Assembly: GCA_024235095.1 (NCBI GenBank)
Contig: JACKNC010000001.1
Coordinates: 1,835,501-1,899,500, forward strand
DNA: 64,000 nt
DNA from: Gammaproteobacteria bacterium
Lineage (GTDB): Bacteria > Pseudomonadota > Gammaproteobacteria > Competibacterales > Competibacteraceae
Reading direction: 5' to 3'
Each line of letters opens with the position of its first letter. Position 1 is the first letter of the stretch. The notes under the pieces were generated by a model. The model did not search any database, had not been told where the DNA came from, and was given only the letters and a program-made list of their open reading frames with translations. Made by a program: the position numbers and the translations under genes. Of this stretch, positions 42,259 through 51,374 are shown piece after piece.

Positions 42259-44079
42259 TTACATATTCTGCGCCCCCTGAATTTGATTTTTCCCTGATTT
42301 CTTGGCGCGGTACATCATAAAGTCAGCTTTCTCTATTAGATCATCAGCATTAGTTGCATCTAACGGGCAGAAAGCTATACCAATACTGATAGTGATACTC
42401 CCTAATGAGGAATTACTATCAACAACTCCTTTGAAAACATGTTGTTCTATTGACTTTCTGATATCCTCTGCAACATTATAAACTCTTTTAATACCAGCAT
42501 AGGGAAATACGATAGCGAATTCTTCCCCGCCATAACGCACTGGAAAATCTATTTCACTGATATGGGTTTTAATTATTTGAGCAATCTCTTGCAGAACGCT
42601 ATCGCCAAACGAATGGCCAAAATTATCGTTGTACTTCTTGAAATTATCCAAATCACCAATTATCAACCCCACCATATACTGACTAGCGACTGCTCGCTTA
42701 ACTTCTGCGCTGATATAACGTTTGAAATAAGATTGATTATATAGCTTGGTTAGTCCATCAATAATTGCCAAATCAAGCACCTTATCTCGATGCGAACGCA
42801 AGCCATCGAGATACGCCTTTTTCTTCAGCAAAGCATTTATTCTTAGTCGAAGCTCGCGTTTATCAATAGGTTTCACCAGGAATTCATCAACTCCTTCCTC
42901 CAGCCCCCTAACCTTACTTTCTAAATCAGAAAGGCTTGTAATCATTACAATTTGTATATCAGAGGTGTGAGCATTATTTTTCAGGTATTGACAGACTTTA
43001 TAACCATCCATTCCTGGCAGCATTAAATCCAATAAGATTAGATCGATTTTCTCATTTACTACGACATCAATAGCTTCCTCGCCAGCTGCTACTTGTATTA
43101 AATTGTAGGGTTCATTAATGAGCATCTGTTTCATGATCACTGTATCTTTAGGATTATCCTCTACAAGCAATACAGATTGCGCATAATTTCTAATCGATAC
43201 TTTATTGAGTGAGGGTATACTTAGTGGATCTTCTGTTTGTCTCCGTACTCGCATCTGATCCCGGTATTGCTTAAGTCTTAACATGGACTTTACTCTCGAA
43301 ACTATTTCAAATTTATTAATCGGTTTGGTAATAAATTCATCAGCTCCAGCATCAAGCCCACGTTTTTTATCTTCTTCACTGTTTAGCGCTGTAATCAAAA
43401 TTATTGGCAAATCCTTTGTGTCTATATTTCCTTTAATAATCTTTGTCACTTCATAACCATCTATTTCTGGCATCATAATATCAAGCAAAATTAAATCAAC
43501 TTTATTGTTATTAATTATTTCAAGCGCTTCTTTCCCATTATAAGCGGTTAAAATATCAAATTGTTCTACAGTACTCAGTATGGCGCAGATTAGCTTAACA
43601 TTTCCAGGTTCATCGTCAACAATCATTACTCTAGATTTATACCCGCATACAACTTCTTTAGCAGAGATATGCTCAACAGGTATAGATTTCTGGTTTCCTT
43701 CAACATTAGGATCAATGAAAAGGAGTATTTCACTCAAAAAAGTCCGGGTGTTAATCGGCTTGGTAATATATCCGTCACAGCCTGCATCCATAGCCTTTTT
43801 ATCATCACCGACCATGGCGTGTGAAGTAAGCGCTACTATAGGAATATGGTTGATCTGGATATCCTTATCCTGTTTAAGCAGACGGGTCGCTTGCAAGCCA
43901 TCCATATTAGGGAGCTGTATATCCATCAAAATCAAATTAGGTTTATGTATTTTCGCCAATTGAATGCCATCTTCAGCATTATTTGCCTCAATAATATGAA
44001 AGTTGGCCTTATTAAGTAGACTCCTGAAAAGCTTCATATTTATTTGATTATCTTCGACGACTAAGACAATTGGGCTCAT
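42259..44079 (-). CDS. Three-receiver diguanylate cyclase
   Basis: 606 residues with three REC domains (phospho-Asp segments LILMDIQLPNMDG near 55, LILLDIMMPEIDG near 200, LILLDLMLPGMDG near 350) and a C-terminal GGDEF domain. The active site is intact as RYGGEEF. The inhibitory RxxD site five residues upstream is SEID, so product inhibition is probably lost. The start overlaps the stop of the histidine kinase gene by 4 bp, which pairs the two as kinase and responder. Confidence 0.92.
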   Translation of the reverse strand: MSPIVLVVEDNQINMKLFRSLLNKANFHIIEANNAEDGIQLAKIHKPNLILMDIQLPNMDGLQATRLLKQDKDIQINHIPIVALTSHAMVGDDKKAMDAGCDGYITKPINTRTFLSEILLFIDPNVEGNQKSIPVEHISAKEVVCGYKSRVMIVDDEPGNVKLICAILSTVEQFDILTAYNGKEALEIINNNKVDLILLDIMMPEIDGYEVTKIIKGNIDTKDLPIILITALNSEEDKKRGLDAGADEFITKPINKFEIVSRVKSMLRLKQYRDQMRVRRQTEDPLSIPSLNKVSIRNYAQSVLLVEDNPKDTVIMKQMLINEPYNLIQVAAGEEAIDVVVNEKIDLILLDLMLPGMDGYKVCQYLKNNAHTSDIQIVMITSLSDLESKVRGLEEGVDEFLVKPIDKRELRLRINALLKKKAYLDGLRSHRDKVLDLAIIDGLTKLYNQSYFKRYISAEVKRAVASQYMVGLIIGDLDNFKKYNDNFGHSFGDSVLQEIAQIIKTHISEIDFPVRYGGEEFAIVFPYAGIKRVYNVAEDIRKSIEQHVFKGVVDSNSSLGSITISIGIAFCPLDATNADDLIEKADFMMYRAKKSGKNQIQGAQNM

Positions 44080-46337
44080 ACAGCCTCCGGGCCATCATTA
44101 AAGCAATGTTTATTGCCATTAAATTCTAGATTAGCTACTCTTAATGTAGAATCAGGTTGTAGCTGATCTGTTGCATCTTGGTGGTAGTAGTAGGGAATGA
44201 AAAAGCTGAAAATACTTCCCTTATCTTTCCCATCGCTTTCAACGGTAATTACACCGCCATGCAATTCCACCAACTTCCTAGTTAAGGTCAAACCCAAACC
44301 GGTGCCTTGATATTTCCTGCTTGCTGAACCATCCGCTTGTACAAACGGCGAAAATATACGCTCTTGATCCTCCACTGCAATGCCAATTCCCGTATCAGCT
44401 ACTGAAAACTCTAGAAATTGGCCATTGAACCCAATATTTTTATCTCGCTCATTCTTGGCAATTATGTTTGTTATCTGTTGCGAATCCAACGTAAGGAGTC
44501 TCTTTCCAGCATTAATTTGAAACTGGTTATTATTAAGAACAGATAACTTTAATAATCTTGCAGATATACAAATCTTGCCTTTTTCAGGAGTAAATTTAGC
44601 TGCATTTGAAATTAAGTTGTAAAAAATCTGCTTTAACTTGCGTTCGTCAGCGTAGATGCTCAAAGGTAGCTTATCAATTTCTTTTCTCAATTCTATTCCA
44701 TGCTTCATGATCTTTTCCTTAACCATTGTTAAGCTCCTTTCAAGGATTGGTTCAGGATCGATCGTAGACAGCTGTAATTCCATTTTACCTGCTTCGACTT
44801 TGGATAGATCCAATATATCATTGATTAAAGACAGCAAATGACGGCTGCTCGTAAGGACATCATTCAAATACTCTTCTTGCAATTCATTCAATTCACCAAA
44901 GCTTTTATCTACGATCAATTCTGTGAATCCGATAATGTGATTTAAAGGCGTACGCAGCTCGTGACTCATATTTGCTAAAAACTCGCTCTTCGATCTATTC
45001 GCTTCTTCCGCAGCCTCTCTCTCCAAACGTTCTTTAGCGGCATTCGATTCAATCGCATTTTTCATGTTCTTCCTTAATTCCATTTCCATAAATATAAAGG
45101 ATTCAGCTAGTCGGCCGACCTCATCATTATATTTAGTAACTAAACCTTTAACCAATTCGCTAGATGGTCTTAATTCAATTGTAAAATCTTGATTCGGTAA
45201 TGTTTTTGCGTAAGAGGTTAAGGCATTAATTGGACTTGATATCTTAGAAACAATCACTAGGCTAAGAAGAAGGCCGCCTAAGAAGATGCAAGCAATGATG
45301 ATACTCTGACGAGTTAATAAAACCTGCGTCGGCTCTTGAATTTCTTGCAAAGGAACCACAACAACAATATACCAATCAAAGGCTTTGAAGTAACTCACAA
45401 AACCTTCCATTATTTCATTTTTCCCAGCAAATGGATCAGCATAGCGAATGTACTCACTATTTGAATTGGCGGTTGTCATTAAATCATCAAATAAATTATT
45501 CCCAGTATTTTTATTAATCATTTTCTGTTGCCACTCAAAACTATTTTCTTGGTAAGTTGGAGGCGGAATCAACATTTTTTTATCGCCATCAAATAAGAAT
45601 ACATAGGCGGTCCTCCCGATTTTAATATCTGAAAAAGTTTTTTTCAGTATTTCAATAATTTTTTCTAATTTTTTTCGACTTTCCGCTTCGATATCGTCAA
45701 AACTAATCATGGTTCCAAATGTCCACTTCCATTGTTTTATTGGAACAAAATATCCGATTTTTTTGCTATCAACAATATCATCTTTGTTATTAAGGTCATT
45801 TTTCCAATAAAACACCGCCGATTGACCATCATCTTTAAGAACATCATAACTCGAAATTTCAAATAAAGACCGGCCCTTCATCTCTCGAATGTTACTAATA
45901 GAGAAATTTACAAACTCAGGTCTAGTATGGCTTAATATAATTCCCTTTTCATCGAAAATCATAAATTCCTCTGGACCCAAATGCAATTTACTCACCCATT
46001 CTAGTACAGATTGCTGTGCTTTCTCTCTATCCAGCGTTCCCTGGCGAGTCAAATTAATTTTCTCATCAATAGATGATTTTATAATAACCGATAAGTACTT
46101 TAATTCTTTATATAACCTTGCCAATATTTCGATCTTGTCAGATAGTAGCCTGCTATATCCGGCCGATATATTTAGCTCAACCAATGTAAGAACGATATCG
46201 GCAGAATTTACTTGAATTTTAAGAATAGCTTTACCTGCATCTTGATAAGTGTAATACATAATAGCGATAGAAGTTACAATCATTATTGATGAAATCAAAT
46301 AAACGACTTTCTTTCGCAATGAGTTAAAAATAAGCAT
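44076..46337 (-). CDS. Membrane histidine kinase with double-Cache sensor
   Basis: 753 residues. Two membrane helices (YLISSIMIVTSIAIMYYTY near 15 and IIIACIFLGGLLLSLVIVS near 355) bracket a periplasmic region of about 320 residues with a dCache look (EEFMIFDEKGIILSHT, IGYFVPIKQWKWTFGTMIS). HAMP-like and coiled segments follow, then HisKA with MSHELRTPLNHIIGFTE and a HATPase domain with NLISNAAKF, DTGIGI and GTGLGL. Between the N box and G1 lies an unusual insert of about 50 residues. It is a likely partner of the orphan binding proteins encoded opposite. Confidence 0.92.
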   Translation of the reverse strand: MLIFNSLRKKVVYLISSIMIVTSIAIMYYTYQDAGKAILKIQVNSADIVLTLVELNISAGYSRLLSDKIEILARLYKELKYLSVIIKSSIDEKINLTRQGTLDREKAQQSVLEWVSKLHLGPEEFMIFDEKGIILSHTRPEFVNFSISNIREMKGRSLFEISSYDVLKDDGQSAVFYWKNDLNNKDDIVDSKKIGYFVPIKQWKWTFGTMISFDDIEAESRKKLEKIIEILKKTFSDIKIGRTAYVFLFDGDKKMLIPPPTYQENSFEWQQKMINKNTGNNLFDDLMTTANSNSEYIRYADPFAGKNEIMEGFVSYFKAFDWYIVVVVPLQEIQEPTQVLLTRQSIIIACIFLGGLLLSLVIVSKISSPINALTSYAKTLPNQDFTIELRPSSELVKGLVTKYNDEVGRLAESFIFMEMELRKNMKNAIESNAAKERLEREAAEEANRSKSEFLANMSHELRTPLNHIIGFTELIVDKSFGELNELQEEYLNDVLTSSRHLLSLINDILDLSKVEAGKMELQLSTIDPEPILERSLTMVKEKIMKHGIELRKEIDKLPLSIYADERKLKQIFYNLISNAAKFTPEKGKICISARLLKLSVLNNNQFQINAGKRLLTLDSQQITNIIAKNERDKNIGFNGQFLEFSVADTGIGIAVEDQERIFSPFVQADGSASRKYQGTGLGLTLTRKLVELHGGVITVESDGKDKGSIFSFFIPYYYHQDATDQLQPDSTLRVANLEFNGNKHCFNDGPEAV

Positions 46338-46399
46338 ATTTGCGTTTCCAATAAGAAGGGTCTATTAAGTATGGATTTAAATAGAAAACTTCATTAATT

Positions 46400-47812
46400 T
46401 CAGATTAATTGATCATCGTACAAGCAAACTTTGTTTTTTCCAGTTTTTTTTGCCTGATATAATACCTGATCAGCTTTATTGATTAAATCGATGGGCGATT
46501 TTGAGCTATATGGATAATCAGCGATCCCTACACTGACAGTTAATTTATCAATACTGTTGAGTAGTTTTGAGGGTAATGATAAATCTGATAATGCAGACTG
46601 AATTCTCTGTGCGATTATCGATGCATACAGCTTTTCAGTATTTAGTAGCAATATAATAAATTCTTCGCCACCATATCGCGCCGCCACGTCAACCTCACGA
46701 ATATTATTTGAAATAACTTTTCCCACATCACGCAGAATGGCGTCTCCTTCCAGATGTCCAACACCGTCATTAATAATTTTAAAGTTATCTACATCAATCA
46801 TCATAACGGACAGGCACATCTTAGTACGCTTTACCTTTTTAATCTCAAGATCCAAGCATTTCATAAAATAATTCCTCTTATATAAACCTGTTAGACCATC
46901 TCTTGTAGCATAATCAAATGCGATCATATATTCTGTTAATAATTTATCTGTTTTGATTTTCCTTTTTAATAAAAATTTAAATTTCATATTGAATACTTTA
47001 GGATTAATAGGCTTGAAGAAAAATTCATCAACTTCGTGCTCAAGACATATTACTCTATAATTATAATCATGAGTAGCAGAAACAAATATTACAGGCACCT
47101 GTTTATAGATATCTATCCTTTTAATCCTCTTAAACGCATCTAAGGCGTTCATGTCAGGCAATAGAGTATCAAATATTATTAAATCGAAATTAGAATCTAG
47201 CGCCATGGTAATAGATTTTTCACCTGTATCCACTAAATAAAAAGATAAATCATCATCGTATTCAAAAATATCCATTATTGCTTTTGCGTTTTTAGAATTA
47301 TTGTCAACGAGTAACACCTTAAACAGTGGCGCTTTACTGTCATACAGGTCTTCATTAGTTTGCGAATTATTGGAAAAATCAAATAAAGTTTCTTTTCTAA
47401 TCTTGAGTTGCTCTTGATACATTTTTAAACTAAACACTGACTTAATACGGGCAATCAATTCTATGCTATCAAAAGGCTTATTTAATAATTCATCTACACC
47501 CGCATGGATAGTTTTTTCTGAAATTTCTGAGTTAAGGTTTTCAGTAACTACTATGATCGATAAACTTTTGTCAATAGCAAGATCCCTTATAGCACTAATA
47601 ACCCCAAAACCTTCATCAAAAATAATTTTTTCATCTAAAATGATAATATCTGGTATGCATTTTTTAAAACTTTCCAATATCTCAATAAAACCAACAGCAG
47701 TTTGAACAAGACAATCTTCATTATTAAGAAGATCAAGTACTGAGTTATCGTTAGATATGTCTTTATCGACAATCATTACTGTAGGATAGTAACAACTATC
47801 TCTAGTTTTCAT
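46400..47812 (-). CDS. Two-receiver diguanylate cyclase
   Basis: 470 residues with two REC domains (phospho-Asp in DIIILDEKIIF near 57 and DLIIFDTLLPDM near 210) and a GGDEF domain. The catalytic motif is RYGGEEF and the inhibitory site REVD lies five residues before it, so this cyclase should be subject to product inhibition. The segments are divergent and AT-rich. It lies between the kinase and the HD-GYP gene on the same strand. Confidence 0.9.
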   Translation of the reverse strand: MKTRDSCYYPTVMIVDKDISNDNSVLDLLNNEDCLVQTAVGFIEILESFKKCIPDIIILDEKIIFDEGFGVISAIRDLAIDKSLSIIVVTENLNSEISEKTIHAGVDELLNKPFDSIELIARIKSVFSLKMYQEQLKIRKETLFDFSNNSQTNEDLYDSKAPLFKVLLVDNNSKNAKAIMDIFEYDDDLSFYLVDTGEKSITMALDSNFDLIIFDTLLPDMNALDAFKRIKRIDIYKQVPVIFVSATHDYNYRVICLEHEVDEFFFKPINPKVFNMKFKFLLKRKIKTDKLLTEYMIAFDYATRDGLTGLYKRNYFMKCLDLEIKKVKRTKMCLSVMMIDVDNFKIINDGVGHLEGDAILRDVGKVISNNIREVDVAARYGGEEFIILLLNTEKLYASIIAQRIQSALSDLSLPSKLLNSIDKLTVSVGIADYPYSSKSPIDLINKADQVLYQAKKTGKNKVCLYDDQLI

Positions 47813-47830
47813 TGTATCAGCGCCACTGTG

Positions 47831-49330
47831 TCAACTTGAAACAACCTCAAATAATGCTTTAGCAACTCTGGCATCCAATTTACCAGATACTGCTTCATCG
47901 TTTATTATGCTCAACGCTTTTTCATTATCCATTCCCTTTCGATAGGGCCTATCTGTAACCAAGGCATCATATAAATCTACGACAGCAACAATACGCGCAA
48001 TTTCTGGAATAAGATCTCCTTTTATGCCATCCGGGTAACCGCTTCCATCAAGTCTTTCATGGTGATGAAGAATACCTTCCAAAGCAAGGCCTAAATTATT
48101 ATTTAGAGGTAAGCATATTTTATATCCTATGGTAGGATGTTTTTTAATTATTTCCCATTCGTTATCATTTAGTTTTCCATTTTTATTTAGCACGATATCA
48201 GGAATACCAATTTTACCAACATCATGTAAAATTCCGGCAAACCATAACGCCTCGATTTCTTTATCAGATAGCCCAAATTTTTTTCCGATAGCAACCGAAA
48301 AATTGGCCACTCGTTCCACATGACCCTGGGTATAGCTATCCTTGGCTTCTACAGCAGTCGCAATGGATATTAGAATATTTTTGACATCAGCTAGATTTTT
48401 GTTTAGATTATTAAACTTTATTAATGATTTAACTCTTGCCAAAAGTTCCACTTTATTAGGCGGCTTAGTAATAAAATCATCGGCGCCAGCTTCAATTCCC
48501 TTAATTTTTGAAGGAGCATCATCTAAAGCCGTGATCAAAATAATAGGAATTAAGCGGGTTTTTTCATTCGTCTTTAAACGCTGACAAACTTCATAACCAT
48601 CGATGCCAGGCATCATTACATCGAGCAGAATTAAATCGATACTATGCTTTTCTACACAATGCAAAGCATCGCTACCATTATCGGCTAGAATGATCTGATA
48701 TCCTTCAGTAGCTAACATTGCCTGGAAAACCTTTAAATTGATTAGGTTGTCATCTACAACCAGTACATTCGATAGGATGCTTTGATTTTTTTTAGATGAA
48801 ATTGTTTTATTATCAAAATAATAAACGATATTACCGCCTTTAATTTTAGCTTCGCTTAAGGTCTTGTGTGCTTTAGAAATTAAAGAAGGTCTTGATTTTC
48901 CATCGTTCGGATAATTAACCACTCCTATGCTGACAGTTAATTTTTCATCAGTCGCCTCATAGATTGCCTTTCTAGTTCGTTCGCTTATCTTGAGTCCATC
49001 GGCAATATTTGTCTCAGTAAAGATAATGACAAACTGATCTCCAGCATATCGCGCTACAATATCCGCCTTGCGTATGCTGATTTCGATCGCTTCCGCAATT
49101 CTTTTAAGTATTAAATCTCCCTGAGCATAACCATTTTTTTCATTATAGAATGAAAATCGGTCAGCATCGATCAAAGCCAAACAGAATTCCTTGCCATATC
49201 TTTCCGATCGCTTAATCTCGTAGTCAACAGCAATTTGAAATAAACTATGGCCGTACAGATTAGTAACACCGTCCTTATAGTCAAGGGCAAGCTCATTTTT
49301 TACATCAAGTTCTTGCAAAGTATTCATCAT
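47831..49330 (-). CDS. GGDEF-REC-HD-GYP protein, probable c-di-GMP phosphodiesterase
   Basis: 499 residues in an unusual order. An N-terminal GGDEF domain has a degenerate A-site (RYAGDQF) but keeps the RxxD inhibitory site (RKAD), so it may bind rather than make c-di-GMP. A REC domain follows (LILLDVMMPGIDG near 235). The C-terminal HD-GYP domain has HDVGKIGIPD and HHERLDGSGYPDG, the residues for hydrolysis. It is the first gene of the minus-strand signalling block, 18 bp before the two-receiver cyclase. Confidence 0.92.
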   Translation of the reverse strand: MMNTLQELDVKNELALDYKDGVTNLYGHSLFQIAVDYEIKRSERYGKEFCLALIDADRFSFYNEKNGYAQGDLILKRIAEAIEISIRKADIVARYAGDQFVIIFTETNIADGLKISERTRKAIYEATDEKLTVSIGVVNYPNDGKSRPSLISKAHKTLSEAKIKGGNIVYYFDNKTISSKKNQSILSNVLVVDDNLINLKVFQAMLATEGYQIILADNGSDALHCVEKHSIDLILLDVMMPGIDGYEVCQRLKTNEKTRLIPIILITALDDAPSKIKGIEAGADDFITKPPNKVELLARVKSLIKFNNLNKNLADVKNILISIATAVEAKDSYTQGHVERVANFSVAIGKKFGLSDKEIEALWFAGILHDVGKIGIPDIVLNKNGKLNDNEWEIIKKHPTIGYKICLPLNNNLGLALEGILHHHERLDGSGYPDGIKGDLIPEIARIVAVVDLYDALVTDRPYRKGMDNEKALSIINDEAVSGKLDARVAKALFEVVSS

Positions 49331-49351
49331 AAGTAAAATGATCGTATAATT

Positions 49352-49378
49352 GGTTCTTCAAGGGTTCTTGTGGAGCCA
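49352..49378. repeat. Solo end of the inverted-repeat element family
   Basis: GGTTCTTCAAGGGTTCTTGT and a few following bases match the ends of the elements at 8343 and 49587. No partner end in opposite orientation lies before 49728, so this is either a truncated copy or the outer end of a larger one. Confidence 0.55.
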
Positions 49379-49586
49379 AGCAAAGCGGATCAGCATTCAT
49401 TGTTTGAAGTTGGCAAAATCACCAAAACTATACCTCATACATCCCACTACTTTGATCGAATCATTATAGTCTAGCAGTCTGATAAATCTACATTCTGAGC
49501 CAACTACCCCGGCCTTTCAGGCGATCCTACCAGGGAAGAGGAGGAATCCAGAATGTAGGGATAGCAATGAACAGGACAATAATACC

Positions 49587-49728
49587 GGTTCTTCAAGGGT
49601 TTCTGTGAAATGTGAATTTCTTAGCCATGATCAGCACGCCAAGCCGACACCGTCTTTTTCAAGATCAACGGGTTGGAGCCACGAGCCGCACCTGAATCGG
49701 TTTGCTCCACAAGAACCCTCGAAGAACC
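49587..49728. mobile_element. 142-bp inverted-repeat element, second full copy
   Basis: Ends GGTTCTTCAAGGGTTTC and (complement) GGTTCTTCGAGGGTTC. It has exactly the same length as the copy at 8343 and, read on the minus strand, a related interior with GTGGAGCAA, TTGATCTTGAAA and CTTGG.G.GCTGATC in the same places. Confidence 0.65.
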
Positions 49729-49877
49729 TTTAATTATTTGGCTATGCTCCATCTGGTCTATGCATTCATTATCTCTGGGAAACTCGCAGCAACTTGAGAG
49801 GGCAAAGTATGTGTCGGATATCCTCTAAATCCAAGCGTTTTTGATCACACATCGGTTTTTGAAGATTCCTTAACTCC

Positions 49878-51245
49878 TTAATTCCGCATCAACGTCTCGA
49901 TCTCATCAATCTCTTTCGGCGCGGCAGCAGTCAGTACTTCAGGTTCCCCTTCCGTCACCAGCACGTCATCCTCAATGCGCACACCAATGCGCTGCCAGCG
50001 TTCGTCGACATCGGTTTCCAGATGAATACCGAGTTGCGCCCAGCCCTCATCGACCGTTTTTGTGCCAGCGGGAATATACAACCCCGGTTCAATCGTGGTG
50101 ACCATACCCGACGCAAAAACCTGCCAATCCTCACCAGTTTTATAGCTGCCGACGTCATGTACGTCCATGCCCAACCAATGACTGGTGCGATGCATATAAA
50201 ACAGCTTGTATTGCTCCGCCTTGACCACTTCCTCGACATCACCCCGCAACAACCCCAACGCAATCAGACCCTCGGTCAGAACGCGGATCGCCGCATCATG
50301 TGGTTCATTGAAATGACCACCAGGTCGCACCTTGTCAATCGCAGCCTTCTGCGCGGCCAGCACCAGTTCATAAATCACCCGTTGCTCCCCGGAAAAGCGT
50401 CCATTAACAGGGAAGGTGCGCGTAATGTCGGACGCATAGCCGTCCAGTTCCGCGCCGGCATCGATCAATAGCACATCGCCATCCCGCAATTCCGCATTAT
50501 TCTCAGTGTAATGCAAGATACAACTGTTATCGCCGCCGGCGACGATGGGAGGATAGGACCAACCGGCTCCATTACGCAGGAAAGTATGGAAAAATTCCGC
50601 CTCGATTTCATACTCCATCATGCCAGGCCGACAGATCTGCATCGCCTGGCAATGCGCGTCGCAGGCGATCCGCGCTGATTCGCGCATCACCGCGATTTCT
50701 TCCGCCTGCTTGCAACGCCGCAGGGGATGCAGCAAATGCTCGAGAGCGATGAAGGTCACCGGCGCCTGCACGCCGGTGCGGGTTTTGGCGCGAGTCTGAT
50801 TGATCCAGCTCATCACTTGCTCATCAAACTCCGGACGGTAACCAATGGCGTAATACACTCGCTCGCGGTTCTCCAAGAGTGGCAACAGGATTTTGTCCAG
50901 CTGCGCAATCGAATATGCGTTATCCGCACCATAGCGTTCTCTGGCGCCCCGAGGACCAGCGCGGCGGCCATGCCAGATTTCCATGTGCGGATCGCGATCA
51001 CGACAGAATAGCAAGAATTCCTGTTCTGCGCCCGGAATCAACGCGGCGATCGCTTCGGGTTCCGGAAAACCGGTGAGATAGTAGAAATCGCTGTCCTGGC
51101 GATAGGGATAATAAACATCGCGATTGCGCGGCGCTTCTGCTGCTGCAGGTAATAGCGCAACCGAATTTGGCCCCATCAGATCCATCAACGCGCGGCGACG
51201 ACGGGCAAACACGGCAGCGGGAATAGTACGAGCAAACATGGACAT
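49878..51245 (-). CDS. pepP: Xaa-Pro aminopeptidase PepP
   Basis: Metal aminopeptidase that removes an N-terminal residue before proline. I prefer ATG 51245 (MSMFARTIPAAV), giving 455 residues; ATG 51239 is close and the longer frame to 51290 is not supported. An AMP_N domain (RRRALMDLMGPNSVALLPA, YPYRQDSDFYYLTGF) precedes the M24 pita-bread domain. Metal ligands are visible as Asp in LIDAGAELDGYASDITRTF, His in HWLGMDVHDVG, and Glu in TTIEPGLYI and RIEDDVLV. ygfB lies directly upstream as in E. coli, but ubiH is displaced 16 kb downstream. Confidence 0.95.
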   Translation of the reverse strand: MSMFARTIPAAVFARRRRALMDLMGPNSVALLPAAAEAPRNRDVYYPYRQDSDFYYLTGFPEPEAIAALIPGAEQEFLLFCRDRDPHMEIWHGRRAGPRGARERYGADNAYSIAQLDKILLPLLENRERVYYAIGYRPEFDEQVMSWINQTRAKTRTGVQAPVTFIALEHLLHPLRRCKQAEEIAVMRESARIACDAHCQAMQICRPGMMEYEIEAEFFHTFLRNGAGWSYPPIVAGGDNSCILHYTENNAELRDGDVLLIDAGAELDGYASDITRTFPVNGRFSGEQRVIYELVLAAQKAAIDKVRPGGHFNEPHDAAIRVLTEGLIALGLLRGDVEEVVKAEQYKLFYMHRTSHWLGMDVHDVGSYKTGEDWQVFASGMVTTIEPGLYIPAGTKTVDEGWAQLGIHLETDVDERWQRIGVRIEDDVLVTEGEPEVLTAAAPKEIDEIETLMRN

Positions 51246-51374
51246 GGAAGTTTCAGGTTTTAAGTTTAAAGTTTTTGGGTAACCCTTCACTCCCCTCGCC
51301 TGCTTACGGGGAGAGCGGTTGTGGGTGAGTACGGTGCATTAGGTATTTCAATGTGGACGGGAAGAATCCATTGC

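Larger units (their letters stand above)
49331..49877. other. Right edge of the island: repeats, no gene
   Basis: 547 bp between the HD-GYP gene and pepP. A solo end of the inverted-repeat family lies at 49352 and a full copy at 49587-49728. The remaining sequence shows no supported gene. It marks where the old operon resumes. Confidence 0.6.

Noticed and set aside
49331..49877. Riboswitch or small RNA in the gap before pepP
   Set aside because: The fold potential is explained by the paired ends of the inverted-repeat elements; no known riboswitch core is visible.
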